Shown here piece by piece: positions 1 through 6,856 of a stretch of 29,542 nucleotides of DNA. The DNA is from an uncultured Candidatus Melainabacteria bacterium. Lineage in GTDB: Bacteria > Cyanobacteriota > Vampirovibrionia > Gastranaerophilales > Gastranaerophilaceae. The translations under genes were made by a program, and so were the position numbers. Where the stretch lies: contig CAMHMW010000006.1 of the NCBI GenBank assembly GCA_946186335.1, positions 1-29,542 on the forward strand, given 5' to 3'. How positions within the stretch are numbered: position 1 is the first letter of the stretch; each line of letters begins with the position of its first letter. The notes beneath the pieces were generated by a model, which did not search any database, was not told the DNA's origin, and saw nothing but the letters and a program-made list of their open reading frames with translations.

Positions 1-2
1 GT

Positions 3-401
3 AACAGAACACCTGTTAATATTGCGTTTCTGTTGCTGCTGATATTAAGTTTGTACCTGTTTGCCACAAACCCGACAGGCAAACCGGTATATGAAGCATT
101 AGATTATGTCTATGCCGCTATGATAGGTATGTTTACTGCGGGTCCTCAGATGTTAATCGGCGGACTTTGTGCGGTTGAATCCAGTTCCAAAAAAGTTGCA
201 TCTGCAACCATAGGCTTTACGGGAATTTTCGGTTACATCGGTGCGGCGTTATCAGCGGGCGGTACGGGTGTTGTTGTTGATAAATTCGGCTGGAACGGTG
301 CAATAGCGTTCTGGATGATTTCAACCGCAATTTGTGTTGTTATCTGTTTTATTTTATTTTTCTATGAAAAATGGAGAAAAAATAAAAAAGCACAGGCATA
401 A
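3..401 (+). CDS. OPA-family MFS organophosphate transporter, C-terminal part
   Basis: The frame is open from the window edge, so the gene begins upstream and only about 132 C-terminal residues are present. They hold transmembrane helices and a segment (MLIGGLCAVESSSKKVASAT, then GFTGIFGYIGA and DKFGWNGA) that resembles the late helices of GlpT/UhpT-type organophosphate:phosphate antiporters, where a PQMLIG...GFTGLFGY...D.FGW pattern is typical. Known family role: inner-membrane exchange of glycerol-3-phosphate or hexose phosphates for inorganic phosphate. The substrate cannot be read from this fragment. It ends in a short basic tail (YEKWRKNKKAQA), as expected for a cytoplasmic C-terminus. 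A dehydrogenase follows 61 bp downstream on the same strand, so a sugar- or polyol-phosphate utilisation unit is plausible, by inference only. Confidence 0.8.
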   Translation, partial: NRTPVNIAFLLLLILSLYLFATNPTGKPVYEALDYVYAAMIGMFTAGPQMLIGGLCAVESSSKKVASATIGFTGIFGYIGAALSAGGTGVVVDKFGWNGAIAFWMISTAICVVICFILFFYEKWRKNKKAQA

Positions 402-412
402 ATAATATACGA

Positions 413-460
413 CCCTCGCCCCGTGTGGGAGAGGGTTGAATTTATAAATTCGGGAGAGGG
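413..460. repeat. Intergenic palindromic repeat (CCCTCgCCC / GGGAGAGGG / GAATTTATAAATTC)
   Basis: CCCTCGCCC (413-421) can pair with GGGAGAGGG (427-435) with one mismatch. It is followed by the perfect 14-bp palindrome GAATTTATAAATTC (438-451) and a second GGGAGAGGG (452-460). A related sequence, CCCTCACCCGAATTTT, lies at 17085-17100, so this looks like a dispersed intergenic element. The right arm ends 2 nt before the ATG of the next gene and holds its only good Shine-Dalgarno match. Confidence 0.7.
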
Positions 461-462
461 TA

Positions 463-1446
463 ATGAAAGTTGCACAGGTTGAAAATAATATATTGGTTGT
501 TAAAGAACGGGAAACAAAAGCACTTGACGGTCGTAAGGGTGCGATAGTCAGAGTATTTGGCAGCGGGCTTTGCGGTTCTGATATTGTGAAACTCAAACAT
601 AATCTTGTTAAAGACGGTACGGTTTTGGGTCACGAAATTGTTGCGGTAATCAGTGAGATAAATTCTGATACAGATTTTAAAATCGGGGATGTTATTGTGA
701 CTTCCCATCATATTCCATGCGGGAAATGTGAATATTGCAAAAACGGTAATGTTTCTATGTGCCGTCATTTTAAACAGACAAATATTACCCCCGGCGGGTT
801 TAGTGAATACGTTTTTGTATCTGATGAACATTTAAAAAATGTCGCACATTTAAAACCGGAAAACCTGACAGATATTGAGGCATCATTTTATGAGCCTCTG
901 GCATGCTGTATAAGAGCGGTAAAACGGGCATCGTTAAATCAAAACTCAACTGCGCTTGTAATCGGACTTGGTTCTGTCGGAATTTTGATGGCGCAGGCAT
1001 TGAGGGCATTCGGTATGAATGTTATCGGGTGTGATTTGATTTCATCCCGAGTGGATATTCTGAAAAATCTCGGTATTGAAGCGTTTAATGTTAATGAAAT
1101 GTGCGAAAGTATAAAAGCAGACGGTGTTTTTATGACTTCCGGTTCTGATAAGGCGATAGATACGGCATTAAAATATGTTCGTGACGGTGGGAAAATTCTA
1201 GTATTTTCAAGCACTCCGAATAATTTTGGATATGCAAATAATGAAATTTATTATCGTGAATTAACGGTTTTGGGCAGTTATTCACCCTCTCCTGCTGATT
1301 TAAAAGATTCGCTGAGATTATTGAAAGATAAAGAAGTGAAAGTTGACGGTTTGTCTGTTGTTTACCCATTGGATAAGGTTCAGAAAGCAGTAAATGATAC
1401 GGTTTCAAATAAGATTATGAAAGCGTATATTAAAATTGGTGCGTAA
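463..1446 (+). CDS. Zinc-dependent MDR-family alcohol/polyol dehydrogenase
   Basis: The 327-aa protein has the medium-chain dehydrogenase layout: N-terminal GroES-like catalytic domain and C-terminal Rossmann NAD(P) domain. Visible catalytic-zinc ligands are C37 (GLCGSD), H57-E58 (LGHE) and E144 (YEPLACC). The structural-zinc lobe has C86, C89, C92 and C100. The dinucleotide loop is GLGSVG at about 168-173. The family oxidises secondary alcohols, polyols or sugars, or their phosphates, with NAD(P)+; the exact substrate is not readable. The ATG at 463 is preceded by GGAG at 453-456, inside the repeat that ends at 460. A phosphate-ester transporter lies just upstream and a second, only distantly similar MDR dehydrogenase ends at 1963 on the other strand, which suggests a carbohydrate or polyol pathway (inference). 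Confidence 0.9.
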   Translation: MKVAQVENNILVVKERETKALDGRKGAIVRVFGSGLCGSDIVKLKHNLVKDGTVLGHEIVAVISEINSDTDFKIGDVIVTSHHIPCGKCEYCKNGNVSMCRHFKQTNITPGGFSEYVFVSDEHLKNVAHLKPENLTDIEASFYEPLACCIRAVKRASLNQNSTALVIGLGSVGILMAQALRAFGMNVIGCDLISSRVDILKNLGIEAFNVNEMCESIKADGVFMTSGSDKAIDTALKYVRDGGKILVFSSTPNNFGYANNEIYYRELTVLGSYSPSPADLKDSLRLLKDKEVKVDGLSVVYPLDKVQKAVNDTVSNKIMKAYIKIGA

Positions 1447-1451
1447 TTTCC

Positions 1452-1631
1452 CTATTTTTTATCCCTGTCGGAAAGTTTTTTATCGCTTTTGGTTATTATC
1501 AGTTTGTCGTTTTCCATAACATATTTAACCATATCAACCTCGGGATTAACATCCAGTAATTTAAGTATTGTTGAATTTATTGTTAAAGCCCAGCCATTTC
1601 CGTTTCGTATTAATTTTCTATCAAAAGACAT
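1452..1631 (-). CDS. AbrB/MazE/SpoVT-type DNA-binding protein
   Basis: A 59-residue protein starting MSFDRKLIRNGNGWALTINS and continuing with a hydrophobic/acidic stretch to DKLIITKSDKK. The pattern RKL.RNGNGWAL.I......L.V.P....V...V..DKLII is that of the swapped-hairpin AbrB/MazE fold, whose dimers bind DNA as transition-state regulators or as antitoxins. I chose ATG 1631 because the family's first strand begins there; ATG 1643 would add four residues (MGIC). Neither has a strong Shine-Dalgarno. No toxin-like partner (MazF, PIN) is adjacent; the divergent neighbour is a 62-aa protein of unknown type. Inverted repeats between the two genes are likely operators (inference), with an ACAAT half-site overlapping the TATATT hexamer at 1658-1663. 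It ends 6 bp from the convergent dehydrogenase gene. Confidence 0.75.
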   Translation of the reverse strand: MSFDRKLIRNGNGWALTINSTILKLLDVNPEVDMVKYVMENDKLIITKSDKKLSDRDKK

Positions 1632-1640
1632 ACATATACC

Positions 1641-1704
1641 CATACATTGTTCTTGACAATATAATATGTTTCCGACAAAATATTTTCTAATATGACAATG
1701 TATG
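1641..1704. promoter_or_regulatory. Divergent control region with 10-bp inverted repeat and embedded -35
   Basis: CATACATTGT (1641-1650) and ACAATGTATG (1695-1704) are perfect inverted repeats separated by 44 bp. A third half-site, ACAAT (1656-1660), forms ATTGT-tcttg-ACAAT with the first. The forward strand has a perfect TTGACA (1653-1658) inside this inner palindrome, with CAAAAT 17 bp downstream (1676-1681) as a possible -10 for the 62-aa gene. On the minus strand TATATT (1658-1663) overlaps the same half-site. Binding here could control both genes. The repeats are seen; the regulatory role is inferred. Confidence 0.55.
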
Positions 1705-1732
1705 ATTAAAAGTAATATCAAAAGAGGTTTTT

Positions 1733-1921
1733 ATGAACAAAGAGGACAGAATAGCCGTATTTTTACAGGATTTAAGAGATATAAAATCAAGTTTACAACT
1801 TATACAAATTGCGGTAAAAAATGAATTTGAACCGCCGTCATTATCTGATATAAGTAATTTGCTTGAAATTTTATTATCAAAGTATTCAAAAACAGTCGAT
1901 ACGGCTGAAGATCTGTTTTAA
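1733..1921 (+). CDS. 62-aa hypothetical protein, divergent from AbrB-like gene
   Basis: I do not recognise this family. The 62-aa product (MNKEDRIAVFLQDLRDIKSS...) is rich in Leu, Ile, Asp, Glu and Lys, with no cysteine and no membrane segment. It appears to be two amphipathic helices split by a Pro-Pro turn (EPPSLSDI), ending in an acidic tail (TAEDLF). A good Shine-Dalgarno (AAAGAGG, 1721-1727) precedes the ATG by 5 nt, which supports real translation despite the small size. It is transcribed away from the AbrB/MazE-like gene and shares its 101-bp control region, so it may be a partner or target of that regulator. No toxin signature is visible, so a toxin-antitoxin role is not claimed. Confidence 0.65.
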   Translation: MNKEDRIAVFLQDLRDIKSSLQLIQIAVKNEFEPPSLSDISNLLEILLSKYSKTVDTAEDLF

Positions 1922-1962
1922 AATGCAGGTTTGACTTTCAGTCTTATGCCAAAGCCTGATAT

Positions 1963-3000
1963 TTACATATTCGGCTTAATCAAAAATTTAATTGCATTTC
2001 CCGCAATATGCTGCTCCATTGCATACTCAACTTTTTCAAGCGGAAGGGTGTCCGTTATCAATTTTTCAACTTCAGCTTCCCCCGATGCGATATAATCAAG
2101 CGCTTTTCTGAAATATTTTGGGGTGTGGTGGAATACGCTCATAAGTTTTAAATCACCGTAGTGCATTTTTGTCGTGTCAAAACTTACTTTTGAACCTGAT
2201 TTACATCCTCCGAAAAAGTGAACCGTTCCGCCGGGTCTTACGCATTCAAATATTTGTTCCCATATTTCAGGTAGTCCTACGCATTCAATTGCTACATCCA
2301 GACCTTTGCCGCTATCAGAAAAATCTTTGAAGATTTTAACGGGGCTTTGGTATTTTTTAAGGTCAACGATTTCATCTGCATGGGCAAAATCTTCTGCGGC
2401 TTTGAGTTTCATCGGGTTGTGTCCTGCTACGATGACTCTTGCACCCATAAGTTTTGCTATCCTTGCAAACATCAGTCCGATAGGTCCTATTCCGATAATA
2501 CCGACACTATCGCCCTCTTTTATCCCCGTTCTTTCTGCTCCATGGACAACATTTGCCAGCGGTTCGCAAAAAGCCGCACGTTCAAATGATAAATTATCAG
2601 GCAGAATTAACATATTTTTCTTTACAATACGGGCGGGAACCGTTATATATTCAGCATAAGCCCCGTTTAAAAGGTCTAAATTCTCGCAAAGATTATATTC
2701 TTCTTTTTTGCAGAAAAAACATTCTCCGCAGGGGGCGGAATTAGCTGCAACAACTCTGTCACCTGCTTTTATGTTTTCAACACCATGCCCGACTTTTTCA
2801 ACTATCCCCGCAAATTCGTGTCCAAAACCTGACGGGACTTCTTTTATTAGTACAGGATGTCCTCTGCGGTAGGTTTTTACATCAGTTCCGCAGGTCAAAG
2901 CCGCCATAACTTTTACGACAACTTCACCTTCTTCGGGCGGTTTTACCATAACTTCTTCGTATCTGATGTCTTTTGGTGCATAGTATTGTATCGATTTCAT
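1963..3000 (-). CDS. Zinc-dependent MDR-family dehydrogenase (threonine/sorbitol dehydrogenase-like)
   Basis: The 345-aa protein has the full zinc-MDR set: C37 (LTCGTD), H61-E62 (GFGHE), structural-zinc cysteines C91, C94, C97 and C105, the glutamate of FCEPLANVVHG, and a GIGPIG nucleotide loop. The CGTDVKTYRRGHP stretch is typical of the threonine/sorbitol-dehydrogenase-like branch, which oxidises a secondary hydroxyl of a sugar, polyol or amino-sugar with NAD(P)+. The substrate is undetermined. It differs clearly from the dehydrogenase at 463-1446, so the two probably act on different steps or substrates. It has no Shine-Dalgarno; an extended -10 (TGC-TAAAAT) ends 6 nt before its ATG, so the transcript may be leaderless. 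Confidence 0.9.
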   Translation of the reverse strand: MKSIQYYAPKDIRYEEVMVKPPEEGEVVVKVMAALTCGTDVKTYRRGHPVLIKEVPSGFGHEFAGIVEKVGHGVENIKAGDRVVAANSAPCGECFFCKKEEYNLCENLDLLNGAYAEYITVPARIVKKNMLILPDNLSFERAAFCEPLANVVHGAERTGIKEGDSVGIIGIGPIGLMFARIAKLMGARVIVAGHNPMKLKAAEDFAHADEIVDLKKYQSPVKIFKDFSDSGKGLDVAIECVGLPEIWEQIFECVRPGGTVHFFGGCKSGSKVSFDTTKMHYGDLKLMSVFHHTPKYFRKALDYIASGEAEVEKLITDTLPLEKVEYAMEQHIAGNAIKFLIKPNM

Positions 3001-3006
3001 ATTGGT

Positions 3007-3015
3007 ATTTTAGCA
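3007..3015 (-). promoter_or_regulatory. Extended -10 (TGC-TAAAAT) for a possible leaderless transcript
   Basis: Read on the minus strand, TGC-TAAAAT is followed by accaat and then ATG (3000). A start site 6-7 nt after the hexamer would fall on the start codon. No Shine-Dalgarno is present. Confidence 0.5.
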
Positions 3016-3063
3016 TAAAAATTTTGCTTGTTATTCAAAATGTTTGCAAATACAATTTGTCCG

Positions 3064-3069
3064 TATAAT
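3064..3069 (+). promoter_or_regulatory. -10 promoter element for the radical SAM gene
   Basis: A perfect TATAAT, preceded by TTTGTCCG, lies 25 nt before the ATG at 3095. No convincing -35 is seen. It sits between two divergent genes, so transcription must start here or nearby. Confidence 0.55.
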
Positions 3070-3094
3070 AATATTATTAAAAGGAATGTGTAAT

Positions 3095-3739
3095 ATGGCT
3101 AACGTTTTGGTATATTCTCTGGATGGAAAAATTTATGTAAATCTTACAAACAGATGCACGAACGACTGTATTTTTTGTCTGCGTAACGACAAAGACGATG
3201 TGTGCGGACAAAAATTGTGGCTTGATAGTGAAGATTTCACCGCTGAGGATGTTATCGGACAGTATAATGAAATTATCCGTAATGCCCGAAATAACGGAAT
3301 TTCTTATGCGGATGAAATAATTTTTTGCGGTTACGGTGAGCCGATGCTGAAACTGGACATATTAAAAGAGGTTGCAAAATATATTAAAGAAACTTATCCG
3401 CAGGTAAAAATCAGAGTAAATACAAACGGTCATGCAAATTATGTTTTTAAACGGAATGTTGTACCGGAATTAAAAGGACTGGTGGATTTGTTTTCGGTTA
3501 GTCTGAATGGTGAAAATTCCGAAGAATACGATGAACTTTCACAACCGAAATTTGAAGGCGCTTATGATGAGGTTAAAAAATTTATAAAAGCATGCTCTGA
3601 TGAGGAAATCAGCGTTGTATCAAGTGTTGTGGAGGGTTATAAGGGTCGTCACATAAATATTGAAAAATGTGAGCAAATTGCAAAATCATTAGGCTCTGAT
3701 TTTCGTGTGAGAGAGTGGATTCCTGCCGGTTATTCATAA
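3095..3739 (+). CDS. Radical SAM protein, TatD-associated type
   Basis: The 214-aa protein has the radical SAM signature CTNDCIFC (C21, C25, C28), which binds a 4Fe-4S cluster and S-adenosylmethionine, and a GYGEP motif (79-83) matching the family's glycine-rich GGEP. KLWLDSEDFTAEDV after the cluster resembles the LWLE...T.EE segment of the small radical SAM family often encoded beside TatD nucleases; that match is from memory. Its reaction is unknown. There is no C-terminal SPASM or auxiliary cysteine cluster, so it is a minimal partial-barrel enzyme. I chose ATG 3095 because AAGGA lies 9 nt upstream and the conserved sequence begins just after; an upstream start would overlap the -10 element. 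No tatD or obvious peptide substrate is adjacent. Confidence 0.82.
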   Translation: MANVLVYSLDGKIYVNLTNRCTNDCIFCLRNDKDDVCGQKLWLDSEDFTAEDVIGQYNEIIRNARNNGISYADEIIFCGYGEPMLKLDILKEVAKYIKETYPQVKIRVNTNGHANYVFKRNVVPELKGLVDLFSVSLNGENSEEYDELSQPKFEGAYDEVKKFIKACSDEEISVVSSVVEGYKGRHINIEKCEQIAKSLGSDFRVREWIPAGYS

Positions 3740-3824
3740 TTCGTTACAAATAAACAATTTATAGCAAAAAATATTTTTAGGTTTTTTATATTTCGTAAGC
3801 ATAATTATCATGGAGTTAATCAAT

Positions 3825-4232
3825 ATGAGAACAGAAAATGTATCATACAAACCGCAGTTTACGGGAACAGTAAAATATATAAAAAATACTCAGGAATTGT
3901 TAGAACCTAAACTCGGTCAACTGGCTGACGAATTAAAAGCACTTATTGCTGACAGACCCTATGATTTGTACATCGAACGTTCTCAAAATATGAAAGGTTT
4001 TTACGAAATTAACGCAAATGTCAGTTATGAAAATGTAATGAACGGTGATTTTGCAAAAAAAGGCCGTCCTTCTGTTGTATATGGAGAAAGACTCGAAAGA
4101 ATAATATCAGCGGCTAATGAAGCAATGAAAAGTTTCGAAAGAGCACCGGAATATAAAAAACTTATTAAAGGTGACGGTATTTTTAAAGAATTGTGGCAGG
4201 CAATTATCGGAAAATTTAAAAAACAGGGATAA
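3825..4232 (+). CDS. Lineage-specific protein, first of a tandem paralog pair
   Basis: A 135-aa soluble protein of unknown function, with no cysteine and no signal peptide. Translation is placed at ATG 3825 because GGAG lies 9 nt upstream and because the product then begins MRTE, exactly as the next gene's does; ATG 3810 has no Shine-Dalgarno. An F-T-G near residue 12 is followed by a helix, then YDLYIERSQ...YEINANVSYENVMNGD. The downstream protein has FDLFISRKG...YIGVNANKTYRGVVRGD at the same place, so the two are diverged paralogs. This copy has a longer basic C-terminus (IIGKFKKQG). The next gene starts 2 nt after this stop, so they form an operon. Confidence 0.75.
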   Translation: MRTENVSYKPQFTGTVKYIKNTQELLEPKLGQLADELKALIADRPYDLYIERSQNMKGFYEINANVSYENVMNGDFAKKGRPSVVYGERLERIISAANEAMKSFERAPEYKKLIKGDGIFKELWQAIIGKFKKQG

Positions 4233-4234
4233 AA

Positions 4235-4570
4235 ATGAGAACAGAAGTTATATCCCCTTTGGCATTTAACGGAAAACTTGTATTTGTTGACAGTTTCGGA
4301 AAAAATGCAACGGGTGATTATCAAAGAGGATTAATTGCACAATTAGGGTCAACTGTACCCGAATTGAGAAGGGTTATTGCTCCGAAAAATTTTGATTTGT
4401 TTATATCACGTAAAGGTCATGATTATATCGGGGTTAATGCAAATAAAACGTACAGGGGGGTTGTAAGAGGAGATGTTGACTTTCGTTCTGTCCACAAATC
4501 TATGCTGAATAGTATTGTTGAAATTGCAAAATCATCTGTTTCCGATTACGAAAAATTTGCCCAAAAATAA
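4235..4570 (+). CDS. Lineage-specific protein, second of a tandem paralog pair
   Basis: A 111-aa protein of unknown function, paralogous to the preceding gene. Shared features are the MRTE start, F-x-G at about residues 11-13, an [FY]DL[FY]I.R strand, a Y.[IV]NAN..Y turn and a GD dipeptide. AGGGA overlapping the previous stop supplies the Shine-Dalgarno, so translation is probably coupled. It lacks the roughly 25-residue C-terminal extension of its partner. The alternating strand-loop-strand look of the conserved part suggests a small alpha/beta fold, but no known domain is recognised. The next gene downstream has its own TATAAT and is probably a separate unit. Confidence 0.72.
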   Translation: MRTEVISPLAFNGKLVFVDSFGKNATGDYQRGLIAQLGSTVPELRRVIAPKNFDLFISRKGHDYIGVNANKTYRGVVRGDVDFRSVHKSMLNSIVEIAKSSVSDYEKFAQK

Positions 4571-4582
4571 CGCTAAAATCTT

Positions 4583-4596
4583 TTTTGTACTATAAT
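4583..4596 (+). promoter_or_regulatory. Promoter core TTTTGTACTATAAT
   Basis: A perfect TATAAT (4591-4596) preceded by TTTTGTAC lies 30 nt before the acyl-CoA synthetase ATG. The identical 14-mer occurs on the minus strand at 26100-26113 before murC. No consensus -35 hexamer is seen. Confidence 0.65.
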
Positions 4597-4626
4597 ATAG
4601 TCATAAAACAAGAAAGGATGAAAAGC

Positions 4627-6798
4627 ATGAGCAATTTAGACAAAATTATGAAACCAAAGTCAATTGCCGTTGTTGGTGCTTCTACAAAAGAACACACAAT
4701 CGGTTCTGACATTATGAAAAGATTACAAGAGTACAAATTTAACGGAAAAATTTTCCCGATTAACCCAAAAGGCGGAATAATTGAGGGACTTCAGGCTTAT
4801 ACTTCCGTACTGGAAGTTCCCGAAGAAATAGATTTGGCTATTATTGTTGTAAACGCAAAATTCGTTCTTGCAACAATTGACCAGTGCCATGAAAAGGGAA
4901 TCAAAGGTTTATGTATCATTACCGCAGGATTTAAAGAAACAGGTAAAGAAGGTGCTGAAATGGAAGCACAATTACTTGCAAAAGTTAAAGAATACGGTAT
5001 GAGATGTGTCGGGCCTAATTGCTTAGGTGTTGTAAACACATTACCGGAAGTTCGTATGGACGGATGTTTCGCTGAATCATTACCGGAACGCGGACATATC
5101 GGTTTCGTTTCTCAGTCAGGCGCATTAGGCGGCGGTATTTTGAATATCTTAAAAGACCTTAACTTAGGTTTTGCTCAGTTCATTTCAATCGGTAACCAGG
5201 CTGATGTTAACGCTGAAACCGCTTTGGAATACTGGGAAAATGAAGCTGACGTTGAACAGATTTTGTTATATATGGAATCAATCCAAAATCCTGCTAATTT
5301 CCGTAAATTAGCATCAAGAATTTCCAAGAAAAAACCGATTTTGGCATTAAAAGCAGGAAGATCGGCAGCAGGTGCTTCAGCAGCATCTTCTCACACCGGT
5401 TCATTAGCAGGTGCTGATAAGGCGGCTAATGCTTTATTAAATCAATCAGGTGTTATAAGAGAATATTCATTGAAAAATCTTTTTGCAACTGCAAAAGTTT
5501 TTGCAAATTGTCCAATACCGAAAGGTGACAGAGTTGCAATTATCACAAACTCAGGTGGTCCCGGTATCATGGCAACCGATGCTGTTTGTGAATACGGTAT
5601 GCAAATGGCTAAAATTTCAGATGCTACAAAAGACAAATTAAGAAGTTTCTTACCGTCTGCCGCATCTGTTAAGAACCCGATTGATATGATTGCATCAGCT
5701 CCGATTGAACACTACAAGCAAACACTGGAAACAGTTATTGCTGATGAAAACGTTGATATGATTATGGTTATTTACTTGCCGTTCTTGGGCTTGAAGGATA
5801 TTGATGTTGCAAAAGCCGTTATGGAAATTAAAGCAGCTAATCCTCAAAAACCTGTTATCGGCGTATTTATGACAAAATCAGAATTCTTTACAGCACTTTC
5901 GGATATGGATGTTAATATGCCGTTCTTTATGTATGCTGAAGAAGCTGCTGACGGATTTAACAGACTTAATCAACAGAGAAAATGGATTGAAAGACCGGAA
6001 GGCAAAATTCCTGTTTACGATGTTGACCACGAAAGAGCAGCAAGTATTATCAAACAATCACTGGTTGAAGGCAGAGCGCAGTTAACAACAAGAGAATCAA
6101 TTGATGTATTAGATGCTTATGGTATCAGAGTTTGTAAGTCCGGTTTCGCAAAAACCGAAGATGAAGCTGTTGCTATTGCTGATTCTATCGGCTATCCGGT
6201 TGTTATGAAAATGACATCAAAAACAACATCTCATAAAACAGATGTTGGCGGTGTAAGAGTTAATATCGGTTCTGCTGAACAATTAAGAGCTGAATATCAA
6301 GACTTGATTTCTAAACTTGATGCAAAAGGCTTGTTAGACGGTTTAGAAGGTGTAATTATTCAGGAAATGGTTAAAGGCAATCGTGAAATGGTTTGCGGTA
6401 TTGCAACCGACCCTCAATACGGACCGATGATGATGTTTGGTTTGGGCGGTGTATTTATTGAAGTTATGAAAGACGTAACTTTCAGAATTGCTCCTTTGAC
6501 GGATGTTGATGCTGCTGAAATGATTAAATCAGTTAAAGCATACAAGTTGTTAGAGGGTGCAAGAGGAACAACTCCTGCTCAAATGGATCAAATTCAGGAA
6601 ACTTTATTGAGATTATCTCAATTAGTTCATGATTTCAGTTTCATCGATGAATTGGATATTAACCCGTTGTTAATTTCTGAAAAGACCGGTGAAGGTATTG
6701 CAGTTGACGGACGTATCAAGGTTCGTATGGAAGAAGCCGTAAAAGCATTGGGTTGCCAGTGTGGTTGCGGTGAACTTACTTGTAATTGCGGAAAATAA
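4627..6798 (+). CDS. ADP-forming acyl-CoA synthetase (acetate-CoA ligase type), fused alpha-beta
   Basis: The 723-aa protein is a single-chain NDP-forming acyl-CoA synthetase. Order of parts: N-terminal CoA-binding Rossmann domain (IAVVGASTKEHTIG), succinyl-CoA-synthetase-like ligase domain (GHIGFVSQSGALGG) with phosphohistidine H256 in SSHTGSLAG, then an ATP-grasp domain with GYPVVMKMTS, SHKTDVGGV and DINPLL. The family converts acyl-CoA + ADP + Pi to acid + CoA + ATP, giving fermenters ATP by substrate-level phosphorylation. Start 4627 is set by AAAGGA (4613-4618); ATG 4618 would abut it. Odd: the last 14 residues contain five cysteines (710, 712, 714, 719, 721), which the usual enzyme does not need. 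A strong terminator follows. Confidence 0.92.
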   Translation: MSNLDKIMKPKSIAVVGASTKEHTIGSDIMKRLQEYKFNGKIFPINPKGGIIEGLQAYTSVLEVPEEIDLAIIVVNAKFVLATIDQCHEKGIKGLCIITAGFKETGKEGAEMEAQLLAKVKEYGMRCVGPNCLGVVNTLPEVRMDGCFAESLPERGHIGFVSQSGALGGGILNILKDLNLGFAQFISIGNQADVNAETALEYWENEADVEQILLYMESIQNPANFRKLASRISKKKPILALKAGRSAAGASAASSHTGSLAGADKAANALLNQSGVIREYSLKNLFATAKVFANCPIPKGDRVAIITNSGGPGIMATDAVCEYGMQMAKISDATKDKLRSFLPSAASVKNPIDMIASAPIEHYKQTLETVIADENVDMIMVIYLPFLGLKDIDVAKAVMEIKAANPQKPVIGVFMTKSEFFTALSDMDVNMPFFMYAEEAADGFNRLNQQRKWIERPEGKIPVYDVDHERAASIIKQSLVEGRAQLTTRESIDVLDAYGIRVCKSGFAKTEDEAVAIADSIGYPVVMKMTSKTTSHKTDVGGVRVNIGSAEQLRAEYQDLISKLDAKGLLDGLEGVIIQEMVKGNREMVCGIATDPQYGPMMMFGLGGVFIEVMKDVTFRIAPLTDVDAAEMIKSVKAYKLLEGARGTTPAQMDQIQETLLRLSQLVHDFSFIDELDINPLLISEKTGEGIAVDGRIKVRMEEAVKALGCQCGCGELTCNCGK

Positions 6799-6820
6799 TT
6801 ATTTGGTTAAATAGAACCTT

Positions 6821-6855
6821 AAATGGCGGAGAATTTATCTCCGCCATTTTTTATA
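6821..6855. terminator. Bidirectional Rho-independent terminator
   Basis: A perfect 12-bp stem, AAATGGCGGAGA (6821-6832) with TCTCCGCCATTT (6838-6849), and a 5-nt loop, followed by a T run on the plus strand. It lies between the convergent acyl-CoA synthetase and mutL and has A/T flanks suitable for both directions. Confidence 0.93.
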
Positions 6856-6856
6856 C

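Noticed and set aside
442..831. Open frame antisense to the first dehydrogenase
   Set aside because: It lies fully opposite a gene with all zinc-MDR motifs and has no Shine-Dalgarno or family resemblance; it is a shadow of coding bias.
1452..1921. Toxin-antitoxin module formed by the AbrB/MazE-like protein and the 62-aa protein
   Set aside because: The genes are divergent rather than overlapping in one operon, and the 62-aa product has no MazF, PIN, RelE or HicA feature.
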